NCBI RefSeq assembly: GCF_024213195.1
Contig: NZ_JANAVF010000025.1
Location: forward strand, 50,112-114,111
Source of the DNA: Streptomyces sp. TBY4
GTDB lineage: Bacteria; Actinomycetota; Actinomycetes; Streptomycetales; Streptomycetaceae
Direction: 5' to 3'
Length of the DNA stretch: 64,000 nucleotides
Part shown: positions 34,268-41,925 of the stretch, one piece after another
How positions within the stretch are numbered: the first letter of the stretch is position 1
How the letters are laid out: every line of letters starts with the position of its first letter
Notes under the pieces: model-generated
Databases searched by the model: none
Seen by the model: the letters and a program-made list of their open reading frames with translations, nothing else
Told to the model about the DNA's origin: nothing
Program-made: the position numbers and the translations under genes

Positions 34268-35209
34268 TCAGGCGATGGACCAGGCGATGCCGTCGAGGAT
34301 GTCGTGTTCCGAGACCACGACTTCCCCGGCGCCGATGCGCTCCATGATCGCCAGCAGGACCAGTGCGCCCGCGCCGATCACATCGACCCGGCCCGGGTGC
34401 ATCACGGGGATGGCCGCGCGCTCGGCGTGGGTCAGCGTCAGCATCCGCTCGCTGACCTCGCGGACCGTCTCGTACGGGATCCGGGAGTGATGGATCCGCG
34501 CCGAGTCGTACGCCTCCAGGCCCAGGGCGATCGCGGCGACCGTGGTCACCGAACCGGCCAGGCCCACCAGGGTGCGGGCCTCCGCCAGCGGGACCGTCTC
34601 CGCGGCCAGGTCCAGGGCCGCCTCGATGTCGGCCCGTATCGCGGCGACCTGCTCCGCGGTCGGCGGGTCCGTGACGACCCCGTCCACCGTGAGGTGGCGC
34701 TCGGTCATCCGGACGCAGCCGACGTCCACGGAACGGGCCGCCACCACGTGTTCGGCGCCGACCACGAACTCCGTGGAGCCGCCGCCGATGTCCACCACCA
34801 GGAACGGCCGCTCCAGGTCGGTCCGGCCGGTCAGCTCACCGGTGGCGCCGGTGAAGGAGAACTCCGCCTCCTGGTCCCCGCTGATCACCTCGGGCTCGAC
34901 GCCCAGGATGTCCAGGACGCCCCGGACGAACTCGTCGCGGTTCTCTGCGTCCCGGGAGGCCGAGGTCGCCACGAAGCGCACCCGCTCGGCGCCGAGCTCC
35001 TTGATGACCGCCGCGTACTCGCGGCAGGCCGCGAAGGTGCGCTCCAGCGCCTCCGGCGCCAGCCGGCCGGTCTTGTCGACGCCCTGGCCGAGCCGGACGA
35101 CGATCATCCGGCGGTCCAGCTCGATCAGCTCGCCGGTGGCGGGGTCGAGGTCCGCGACGAGGAGCCGGATGGAGTTCGTACCGCAGTCGACGGCGGCGAC
35201 CCGGGTCAC
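34268..35209 (-). CDS. ppx: Exopolyphosphatase, Ppx/GppA family
   Basis: 313 aa, GTG start overlapping the DUF501 stop as GTGA (35206-35209). ASKHA ATPase-like fold: phosphate-1 motif AAVDCGTNSIRLLVAD, phosphate-2 FLVVDIGGGSTEFVVG, and GLAGSVTTVAAIALG. It hydrolyses terminal phosphate from polyphosphate or pppGpp; cytoplasmic. The short form without the C-terminal HD domain is typical of actinobacterial Ppx1. Translationally coupled to DUF501, within the eno-divIC-DUF501-ppx run that is conserved in actinobacteria. Confidence 0.93.
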   Translation of the reverse strand: MTRVAAVDCGTNSIRLLVADLDPATGELIELDRRMIVVRLGQGVDKTGRLAPEALERTFAACREYAAVIKELGAERVRFVATSASRDAENRDEFVRGVLDILGVEPEVISGDQEAEFSFTGATGELTGRTDLERPFLVVDIGGGSTEFVVGAEHVVAARSVDVGCVRMTERHLTVDGVVTDPPTAEQVAAIRADIEAALDLAAETVPLAEARTLVGLAGSVTTVAAIALGLEAYDSARIHHSRIPYETVREVSERMLTLTHAERAAIPVMHPGRVDVIGAGALVLLAIMERIGAGEVVVSEHDILDGIAWSIA

Positions 35210-35763
35210 GCGCCCGCCTCGGCAGCGTCGTCGGCGGTCTTCTTCTCGCCGCACGGGGTGACGCAGGCGCCCTTGGCCCACCACTCGGGCAGCATCGCCA
35301 GCGCCTCGTCGCCGAACGGGTTCACGCCCGGGCCCGCGGCCAGGGAGTGGCCGACCAGCACGTGCAGGCACTTCACCCGGTCCGGCATGCCGCCGGCGCT
35401 CGGGAAGCCCTGGAGCACCTCGATGGCGTCGCGGCGGGTGATGTAGTCCTCGTGCGCGGCCCGGTAGGCGTCGGCCAGCTCCGGGTCCACGGCGAGGCGG
35501 GCCTGCATCTCCTTCATCACGCCGTTGGCCTCCAGCGTGCCGATCGCACCGGCGGCCCGCGGGCAGGTCAGGTAGTACAGCGTCGGGAAGGGGGTGCCGT
35601 CGGGGAGCCGCGGGGCGGTCTCCACCACGTCCGGCTGCCCGCAGGGGCAGCGGTGCGCGATGGCGCGGAGCCCGCGCGGGGGGCGGCCGAGCTGCTGTTC
35701 GAACGCCTCGATGTCGGCGGCGGTCGGCTCGGTCCGGTCGGTCTGGGGCGGGGGCGTCTGCAT
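35206..35763 (-). CDS. DUF501 protein
   Basis: 185 aa. DUF501 signature elements: FEQQLGRPPRGLRAIAHRCPCGQPDVVET, PFPTLYYLTCPRAAGAIGTLEANGVM, and CLHVLVGHSLAAGPGVNPFGDEALAML. Cys residues at CPCG, TCP, CLHV and the C-terminal CVTPCG could bind metal. The family is actinobacterial and is nearly always next to divIC and eno; its function is unknown. The start is uncertain because no strong Shine-Dalgarno precedes ATG 35763. It sits 40 bp after the DivIC-like gene. Confidence 0.9.
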   Translation of the reverse strand: MQTPPPQTDRTEPTAADIEAFEQQLGRPPRGLRAIAHRCPCGQPDVVETAPRLPDGTPFPTLYYLTCPRAAGAIGTLEANGVMKEMQARLAVDPELADAYRAAHEDYITRRDAIEVLQGFPSAGGMPDRVKCLHVLVGHSLAAGPGVNPFGDEALAMLPEWWAKGACVTPCGEKKTADDAAEAGA

Positions 35764-35803
35764 GCCTGGAGGAAGTCTTTTCGTTCTCGTGGATGGGTGG
35801 GAC

Positions 35804-36292
35804 TCAGTCGCCCGGACGGTCGGCCTTGTCGACGCCGTCCCAGACGTTGGAGTACCAGGGCCGGTCGGTGGCGGCCTGTCCGGCGCGGCGCTGCTCGCCC
35901 GCGGCGGCCCCGGGGTCGGTCATGATGTAGCTGATCTCCCCCGGCCGGACGAAGTGCAGGTGCTTGCGCGCCTGCTGTTCGGCGTACGCGTTGTCCTGCC
36001 AGCGGGCCTTCTCGTCGCGCAGCCGCTCCAGCCGTTCCCGCGCGGAGACGGCGTCCTTCTGCTGCTTCGCGATCTCCGAACGCTGGGACACGTACTGCCG
36101 CATCGGATACGCGAGGGCGACGACCAGGGTACAGAGGACGAGGACGAGCAGGGCGGCCCGGCCGGTGAGCCGGCTGCGGCGGACCTGCCGGCGGGACTGC
36201 GAGCGGTACACGTGCGCCGCGGTCCGCTCGCCGAGCTGCTTGAGCCTGGTCGCGGTCGAGAACGTGGCGAACCGGTCCCGGTTCCCGGCCAT
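35804..36292 (-). CDS. divIC: FtsB/DivIC-family septum protein
   Basis: 162 aa from ATG at 36292 (GGAGG seven bases upstream). Cytoplasmic basic N-terminus (~55 aa), one membrane helix (RAALLVLVLCTLVVALAYPM), a coiled coil (SQRSEIAKQQKDAVSARERLERLRDEKARW split over residues 75-105), and the family motif ARKHLHFVRPGEISYIM. It belongs to the divisome FtsB/FtsL/DivIC subcomplex at the septum; in Streptomyces it is needed for sporulation septa rather than viability. Downstream of eno on the same strand with a 100-bp gap. Confidence 0.92.
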   Translation of the reverse strand: MAGNRDRFATFSTATRLKQLGERTAAHVYRSQSRRQVRRSRLTGRAALLVLVLCTLVVALAYPMRQYVSQRSEIAKQQKDAVSARERLERLRDEKARWQDNAYAEQQARKHLHFVRPGEISYIMTDPGAAAGEQRRAGQAATDRPWYSNVWDGVDKADRPGD

Positions 36293-36392
36293 TGATCCGC
36301 CTCCCCTTTTGCGCGCACGACGCACTACGTCCCCGCACACGGTACGGGACCGAGTGCGGGGACGTAGGGAGGCTTGCGCCCTGAAGGGGTGA

Positions 36393-37673
36393 TCAGCCCT
36401 TGAAGCGCGGGAAGGCGGAGCGGCCCGCGTACACCGCGGCGTCGTCGAGGATCTCCTCGATGCGCAGCAGCTGGTTGTACTTGGCGACGCGGTCCGAACG
36501 GGCCGGGGCGCCGGTCTTGATCTGGCCGCAGTTCACGGCGACCGCGAGGTCGGCGATGGTGACGTCCTCGGTCTCACCGGAGCGGTGCGACATCATGCAC
36601 TTGAAGCCGTTGCGCTGAGCCATCTCGACGGCGTCCAGGGTCTCGGTCAGCGAACCGATCTGGTTCACCTTGACGAGCAGGGCGTTCGCCGAGCCCTCTT
36701 CGATGCCGCGGGCGAGACGCTCGGGGTTGGTGACGAAGAGGTCGTCGCCGACGATCTGGACCTTGGAGCCCAGCTTGTCGGTGAGGACCTTCCAGCCCGC
36801 CCAGTCGTCTTCGTACAGCGGGTCCTCGATGGACACGAGCGGGAACGCGGAGACGAGCTCCTCGTAGTACTCGGTCATCTCGGCGGCCGAGCGGGACTGG
36901 CCCTCGAACTCGTACTTGCCGTCCTTGTAGAACTCGGACGCGGCGACGTCGAGCGCGAGCGCGATGTCCTTGCCCGGGACGTAGCCGGCCTGCTTGATGG
37001 CCTCGACGATGAGGTCCAGCGCGGCGCGGTTCGACTCGAGGTTCGGCGCGAAGCCGCCCTCGTCGCCCAGACCGGTGGAGAGGCCCTTGGTGTGCAGGAC
37101 CTTCTTGAGGGTGTGGTAGACCTCGGCACCCCAGCGAAGGGCCTCGGAGAAGGACTCCGCGCCGATCGGGGCGATCATGAACTCCTGGATGTCGACGTTG
37201 GAGTCGGCGTGCGACCCACCGTTCAGGATGTTCATCATCGGAACGGGCAGCAGGTGCGCGTTCGGACCGCCGAGGTAGCGGAAGAGCGGGAGGTCGGAGG
37301 CCTCGGACGCGGCGTGCGCGACGGCGAGGGAGACACCGAGGATGGCGTTGGCGCCGAGGGAGCCCTTGTTCTCGGTGGCGTCCAGGTCGATCATCGCCTG
37401 GTCGATCAGGCGCTGCTCGGTGGCGTCGTAGCCGACGAGCTCCGGGCCGAGCTGCTCGATGACGGCGAGGACGGCCTTCTCGACGCCCTTGCCGAGGTAG
37501 CGGTTGGGGTCACCGTCACGGAGCTCTACGGCTTCGAACGCTCCGGTGGAGGCGCCGGACGGAACTGCAGCACGGCCGGTGCTGCCATCGTCGAGGCCCA
37601 CCTCGACCTCGACCGTGGGGTTGCCTCGGGAGTCCAGGATTTCCCGGGCTACGACGACGTCGATGGACGGCAC
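36393..37673 (-). CDS. eno: Enolase
   Basis: 426 aa from GTG at 37673, giving PSIDVVVAREILDSRG. An ATG two codons earlier (37679) directly abuts AAGGAG (37680-37685), too close to be used; GTG is six bases away and fits. It interconverts 2-phosphoglycerate and phosphoenolpyruvate. Visible: SGASTGAFEAVELRDGD with loop Ser/Thr, LGDEGGFAPNL (Glu), metal Asp in ALDVAASEF, SIEDPLYEDDW, VGDDLFVTN, catalytic Lys in LLVKVNQIGSLTE, and MMSHRSGETED. Usual length. First gene of the run down to ppx. Confidence 0.97.
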   Translation of the reverse strand: MPSIDVVVAREILDSRGNPTVEVEVGLDDGSTGRAAVPSGASTGAFEAVELRDGDPNRYLGKGVEKAVLAVIEQLGPELVGYDATEQRLIDQAMIDLDATENKGSLGANAILGVSLAVAHAASEASDLPLFRYLGGPNAHLLPVPMMNILNGGSHADSNVDIQEFMIAPIGAESFSEALRWGAEVYHTLKKVLHTKGLSTGLGDEGGFAPNLESNRAALDLIVEAIKQAGYVPGKDIALALDVAASEFYKDGKYEFEGQSRSAAEMTEYYEELVSAFPLVSIEDPLYEDDWAGWKVLTDKLGSKVQIVGDDLFVTNPERLARGIEEGSANALLVKVNQIGSLTETLDAVEMAQRNGFKCMMSHRSGETEDVTIADLAVAVNCGQIKTGAPARSDRVAKYNQLLRIEEILDDAAVYAGRSAFPRFKG

Positions 37674-37890
37674 GAGCATCTCCTTCTGGGATGTGACGCT
37701 GGGTGTGCGGTGGCATGTCAGGCCGTGGGATGGCCTTGCCGCTTAGAGCCTAACCGCCTCGGGGCACTCGGCCAGCCGACCGCCCGGGTCCTGGGACGAA
37801 AAAGGGCCTGAATGCCCCCCTTACGGGACATAGGACCCTTGATCATCGGGAGTTCGGAGGCCCCGTCAGGCCGGACGCACCCGCACGCAG
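37674..37890. other. Upstream region of enolase
   Basis: Contains the eno promoter region. The stretch at 37795-37850 (GACGAAAAAGGGCC, ACATAGGACCCTTGATCATC) is comparatively AT-rich. I cannot assign -10/-35 boxes with confidence. No ORF supported. Confidence 0.35.
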
Positions 37891-37928
37891 CACCGCCCGG
37901 CGCGAAGGGGGTTGCGCGCCGGGCGGTG
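37891..37928 (-). terminator. Terminator after rpfA-type gene
   Basis: 14-bp perfect stem (37891-37904 with 37915-37928) and 10-base loop, ~120 bp downstream of the Rpf gene stop on the minus strand. Confidence 0.75.
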
Positions 37929-38046
37929 GATTTGCGTGGTGGAACTACTGCGTGTCGCGAAAGCGGCCGCGACCGTTCCCGCAAGTTTCAGCCGGGGTTC
38001 AGCTGGAGCCTGGGCTCCGGATCCGGACCCTGCTTCAGCTTCAGCT

Positions 38047-38751
38047 TCAGCTGAGCTTGAGCTTCTGACCCGGGAAGATCAGGTTGGCGTCCGAGACGAT
38101 GTCCTTGTTGAGCTCGTGGAGCTTCTCCCAGCCACCGGCCACGTTGTTCGCGTCGGCGATCGCACCCAGCGTGTCGCCGGACTTGACCTCGTAGGAGCCG
38201 TTGCCCGTCTTGGGGGCTTCGGTCTTCGGCGCGGCGGCAGCGGGACGGTCCGAGCGCGTGGTCGGAGCCTCGACGCGCTTGGTCTCCTTCTTCGGCTCGG
38301 TCTTCTTCTCCTGCTTCGGCGCGGGCTTCGGCTGCGTCTTCGGCTTGGAGGGGGTCTCGGCCGAGCCGCCGGTGTAGGAGGAGTTCGACAGGCCGACGCC
38401 GCAGGACGGCCAGGCGCCCTTGCCCTGGCCCTTGAGGACCTTCTCGGCGATGGCTATCTGCTGCGACTTGGAGGCCTGGTTGGCCTGCGCGGCGTACGCC
38501 TTGCCGCCGTAGGCGGCCCAGGTGGAGGACGAGAACTGCAGGCCGCCGTAGTAGCCGTTGCCCGTGTTGATGGACCAGTTGCCGCCGGACTCGCACGAGG
38601 CGACGCGGTCCCACTCGGAAGCGGTCGCGGCGGAAGCGGTACCGGCGGCCATCAGCGGAGCGGCGATGGCGGCACCGGTGACACCGGCGAGCGTGACGAT
38701 GCGGACGGCCTTGCTGCCGCGACGGTGCTTGCCCTTGCCGGAAATCAGCAT
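38047..38751 (-). CDS. rpfA: Resuscitation-promoting factor (Rpf domain + LysM)
   Basis: 234 aa, secreted. Signal peptide to GTASAA. Rpf lysozyme-like domain ~45-120 with catalytic Glu in VASCESGGNWSINTGNGYYGGLQF and two Cys (CES, SCGVG). Lys/Pro/Glu linker ~130-180, then a C-terminal LysM peptidoglycan-binding domain (SYEVKSGDTLGAIADANNV ... FPGQKLKLS). It is a muralytic enzyme that aids spore germination and growth restart. GGAG lies seven bases before ATG 38751. The long leader contains a probable c-di-AMP riboswitch. Confidence 0.94.
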   Translation of the reverse strand: MLISGKGKHRRGSKAVRIVTLAGVTGAAIAAPLMAAGTASAATASEWDRVASCESGGNWSINTGNGYYGGLQFSSSTWAAYGGKAYAAQANQASKSQQIAIAEKVLKGQGKGAWPSCGVGLSNSSYTGGSAETPSKPKTQPKPAPKQEKKTEPKKETKRVEAPTTRSDRPAAAAPKTEAPKTGNGSYEVKSGDTLGAIADANNVAGGWEKLHELNKDIVSDANLIFPGQKLKLS

Positions 38752-38824
38752 GGAGTTCTCCTCACCGACGCCTACGAGGTGAGCTGTCGGGTTCGGGCGA
38801 GTGAGTGCCCGGCCGAGCGTCCTA

Positions 38825-38975
38825 GCGCCCGTCTTAACCCCTAGCCGGTTCCGTGACCGTCTCTCAACGGCCGGTTCCGGCGCCTACCTTGGTTCCCCCG
38901 CTCCTGCCTTCGGCGCTTTACGCGACGAGTGTTCCCTCCGTCCGCCGGCAGGATTCGGCGATGCGGTCGAAGGAG
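38825..38975 (-). ncRNA. Probable ydaO-type (c-di-AMP) riboswitch in rpfA leader
   Basis: On the minus strand the leader contains GCCGAATCCTGCC (38959-38947), then a GGAGGGAAC block, then GGCAGGAGCGGGGGAACC with GGTAGGCGCC (to ~38880), then GGAACCGGCTAGGGG (~38838). These ordered blocks are characteristic of the ydaO/yuaA motif, which binds c-di-AMP and is known upstream of rpfA in Streptomyces. The expected effect is that ligand stops expression. Boundaries are approximate. A CGGGC/GCCCG hairpin between it and the start could be the expression platform. Confidence 0.75.
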
Positions 38976-39012
38976 CCCGCGGTGGCGAGCGATTCAGAAG
39001 GTAGACAGGTCT

Positions 39013-39044
39013 CCCCCCGATGTTCAACGAGGGACATCGGGGGG
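39013..39044 (-). terminator. Hairpin between the two rpf genes
   Basis: 11-bp perfect stem CCCCCCGATGT/ACATCGGGGGG (39013-39023 with 39034-39044) and 10-base loop. On the minus strand it lies ~158 bp after the stop of the upstream Rpf gene and before the riboswitch. It is a terminator of that gene or part of the rpfA leader. The rpfA promoter should lie in 39045-39201 or just after this hairpin. Confidence 0.55.
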
Positions 39045-39201
39045 AAACGGTGCCTACTTGCGCTCTCCGGAAGGGCGTTTGCGCAGGTGAGGGCGGGGTT
39101 TGCGGAACCCTCCGGACCGGACACGCCAGTTGACCTGAAGAGACACATGTCTCACTTACAGAAAACGGACAATCAGCTGGTTCCGGACGCCTTAAGTGCC
39201 C

Positions 39202-40401
39202 CTATTGGTGCGTTAGATCCAGGTTCTGGCCCGGCTTGATCAGGTCCGCATCGTCGCCGATGACCTGCTCGTTGGCCTCGTAGAGACCCTTCCAGCCACC
39301 CTTCACACCGTTGGCGTCCGCGATGGCGACGAGGCTGTCGCCCTCCTTCACGGTGTACGTGGGATCCGACGCGGCATCAGGCGCCCCGGGCGTCTCGACC
39401 GCAGCCTGGCCGCGGTGCTTGCCGCCGCCTCCGGTCGCGCCGGGGGTCTCCGAGGTGCTCGGCGCGGCGGATCCGCCGGGTGCGGCCGGAGTCGTCGGGC
39501 CTGTGGAATCAGACGGGTTGACCGGGTTTGCCGGGTTCGCCGGGTTCCCCGTGCCCGACGGGTCCACGGGGCTCGTCGGCCCCACCGGCACGGTCGGGTC
39601 CGCGGACGGCGGCGTCACCGGAGCGGGGCTCACCGGCGCGGTCGGGTCGACCGGCAGGGTCGGGGCGATCGGCGCGGTCGGGTCGACCGGAGTCGTGGGC
39701 CCGACCGGAGCGGTGGGGTCCACCGGAGCCGTGGGGTCCACCGGGCCCACCGGAGGCGTCGGGTCGCCCGGGAGTCCCGGAGGCGGCGTCTGGAGGTCCG
39801 GGGCGGGCATGACGGGCAGTTCGCCGGGCACGCCGACCGGGTAGTCGGGCAGCGGCGTGGCCGACGGGGCCTGCGGGGCCGGGCTCTTCGGCGTGGGCGC
39901 CCCGAAGTCCGTGGACGGCTTGCCCGTGCCGGTGTGCGGTACGGAGTCGTCCGGCCGGGAGGGGGCCGGGGTGGCGGTGGATCCGGAACCGCCGGGCAGG
40001 CCCGGGTCCACCGCGGCGGCGGGCGCGTCCTGCGTCAGGCCGGCCCGCACCCCGCACAGCGGCCAGGCCTCGGGCCCCTGGGAGGCCAGGACCCGCTCGG
40101 CCACGGCGATCTGCTGGGAGCGGCTGGCGAGGTCGGCGCGCTCGGCGAAGTCGAGCCCGCCGGCGCTGCGCCACTCCTCCTGGGTGAACTGCAGCCCGCC
40201 GTACGCGCCGCCGCCGAAGTTGGCACTCCAGGTGCCGCCGCTCTCGCACTCGGCGACCTTGTCCCACGTCGAGGTCTCCGCGGCGCTCGCGCCCGTGGCG
40301 GCGAGCAGGGGCAGGGCGAGTGCGGTGCCGGTGACTCCGGCGGTGACGACAAGTGCGGGCACTTGTCGGGGGCGTCTGTGGCGGCCGTTCCCGGAACGCA
40401 T
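39202..40401 (-). CDS. Second resuscitation-promoting factor with long Pro-rich linker and LysM
   Basis: 399 aa from ATG at 40401 (AAGG upstream). Signal peptide to GASAAE; Rpf domain ~35-115 with catalytic Glu in VAECESGGTWSANFGGGAYGGLQF; a ~200-residue linker dominated by hexapeptides of the type VDPTAP/VGPTTP; then C-terminal LysM (TYTVKEGDSLVAIADANGV ... IKPGQNLDLTHQ). Secreted muralytic enzyme, paralogous to the adjacent rpfA product but with a longer wall-spanning linker. Upstream leader is short (~100 bp to the P450 end) and I see no riboswitch there. Confidence 0.92.
   Translation of the reverse strand: MRSGNGRHRRPRQVPALVVTAGVTGTALALPLLAATGASAAETSTWDKVAECESGGTWSANFGGGAYGGLQFTQEEWRSAGGLDFAERADLASRSQQIAVAERVLASQGPEAWPLCGVRAGLTQDAPAAAVDPGLPGGSGSTATPAPSRPDDSVPHTGTGKPSTDFGAPTPKSPAPQAPSATPLPDYPVGVPGELPVMPAPDLQTPPPGLPGDPTPPVGPVDPTAPVDPTAPVGPTTPVDPTAPIAPTLPVDPTAPVSPAPVTPPSADPTVPVGPTSPVDPSGTGNPANPANPVNPSDSTGPTTPAAPGGSAAPSTSETPGATGGGGKHRGQAAVETPGAPDAASDPTYTVKEGDSLVAIADANGVKGGWKGLYEANEQVIGDDADLIKPGQNLDLTHQ
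39560..39780. repeat. Hexapeptide-coding repeats in Rpf linker
   Basis: About a dozen degenerate 18-bp units (GGGTCGACCGGNGCG-like) encoding VDPTAP, VGPTTP, IAPTLP and variants. Probably length-variable between strains. Confidence 0.75.
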
Positions 40402-40505
40402 GAGGCTGCACCTTTCGCATAACGGCGGGGTAACGGCAGAACCTAGCGGCCCTCGAACGCCTGTCACAAGTTCGGCCGGCCAACTGACTTCAGGTCAGGA
40501 TGGTT

Positions 40506-41810
40506 TCAGGTGTTTTGGGGTGCGAGTTCGGCCGAGAAGCGGACCGGAAGCGTCCGCAGCCCGCGCATGATGAGCCCGCCGCGCCAGCGCAGCTCCTCGG
40601 GGGCCACCGCGAGTTCCAGATCGGGCAGCCGCGTCAGCAGGGTCGCGAGCGCGGTCTGCCCTTCGAGCCGGGCGAGCGGGGCGCCCAGGCAGTAGTGGAT
40701 GCCGTGCCCGTACCCGAGGTGCTGGTTGTCGGTCCGGGAGAGGTCGAGGGTGTCCGGGTCGGCGAACCGCTCGGGGTCCCGGTCGGCGGCCGCCAGCACC
40801 ACCAGCACCGGATCCCCCGCCGCGATGTCCTGGCCGCCGAGGACGAAGGACTCGGTGGCGAACCGCCAGGTGGCCAGCTCCACGGGGCCGTCGTAGCGCA
40901 GCAGCTCCTCCACACCGGTGGCCAGCAGAGCGGTCTCGCCGGCGGCGAGGGAGAGCTGGAGGCGCTCGCGCTGCTCCGGGTTCATGAAGAGGGAGTGGAT
41001 CCCGTTGCCGATGAGGTTGACCGTGGTCTCGAACCCCGCGAACAGCAGGATGAAGGCCATCGCGGTGGCCTCGGCCTCCGTCAGGTGGTCGCCGTGGTCG
41101 CTGGCCCGGATCAGATCGGAGATCAGGTCGTCGCCGAGGTCGTCGCGCTTGCGGTGGATGAGCTCCCCGAGATAGGTGCGCATCTGCTTCACCGACCGGG
41201 CCACCCCGCCGCGCGGTCCGCCGCCGTGCCGGATCATCATGCCCGCCCAGTCGCGGAAGTCGTCCTGGTCCTCCCGCGGTACACCGAGCATCTCGCAGAT
41301 GGCGTAGATGGGGAGCGGGAAGGCGAACTCGTGGATGAGGTCGGCCTCCCCCTTCTCACTGAACTGATCGATGAGGTGGTCGGTCAGCTCCTGCACCCGC
41401 GGCGTGAACTCGGCGACCCTGCGCGGGGTGAACGCCTTCGACACCAGCCGGCGCAGCCGGGTGTGGTCCGGCGGGTCGATGTTGAGGAGGTGGGTCATCA
41501 GCTCCGCCTTGCGCTCCCCCGGGATCCCGGTCCTGCCCTTGGCGTGCGCGGAGCCCTCGTGGTGGGCCGGGTTCTTGCTGAGCCGCTGGTCGGCGAGGGC
41601 CTGGCGGGCGTCGGCGTACCGGGTGACGAGCCAGGCCTCGACCCCGCTCGGGAGCGTGGTGCGGTGCACGGGCGCGTGCTCGCGCAGCCAGGCGTACGCC
41701 GGGTACGGGTCGGTCGCGAACTCCCAGTCGAACAGGGTCGGCGGGGAGGACTCGTCGACGGACGGGTCGGCGGTGGGCTCTTCGGGGGCTGCGGGGGTCT
41801 GCTCGTGCAC
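40506..41810 (-). CDS. Cytochrome P450
   Basis: 434 aa from GTG at 41810. Class I bacterial P450, soluble. I-helix oxygen-binding motif ILLFAGFETTVN, K-helix EELLRYDGPV, and haem-ligand loop LGYGHGIHYCLGAPLARLE with the thiolate Cys. DHTRLRRLVSKAFTPRRV and FAFPLPIYAICEMLGVP are typical of the CYP107/CYP105 clans. From position next to the rpf genes it may correspond to the CYP107U1 locus of S. coelicolor (memory-based). No ferredoxin is adjacent; the divergent gene encodes a flavohaemoglobin-like reductase. Substrate unknown. Confidence 0.93.
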   Translation of the reverse strand: MHEQTPAAPEEPTADPSVDESSPPTLFDWEFATDPYPAYAWLREHAPVHRTTLPSGVEAWLVTRYADARQALADQRLSKNPAHHEGSAHAKGRTGIPGERKAELMTHLLNIDPPDHTRLRRLVSKAFTPRRVAEFTPRVQELTDHLIDQFSEKGEADLIHEFAFPLPIYAICEMLGVPREDQDDFRDWAGMMIRHGGGPRGGVARSVKQMRTYLGELIHRKRDDLGDDLISDLIRASDHGDHLTEAEATAMAFILLFAGFETTVNLIGNGIHSLFMNPEQRERLQLSLAAGETALLATGVEELLRYDGPVELATWRFATESFVLGGQDIAAGDPVLVVLAAADRDPERFADPDTLDLSRTDNQHLGYGHGIHYCLGAPLARLEGQTALATLLTRLPDLELAVAPEELRWRGGLIMRGLRTLPVRFSAELAPQNT

Positions 41811-41925
41811 CCGGAGACCGTATCCCGCCCACCACCCATCACCCCATATGGCCCATTTATCGCGGCTGTCCGTAGATGGACCGTGGCTTGACCTCACGTT
41901 CTCCTGCGTTCCTACTTTCGGTTTT

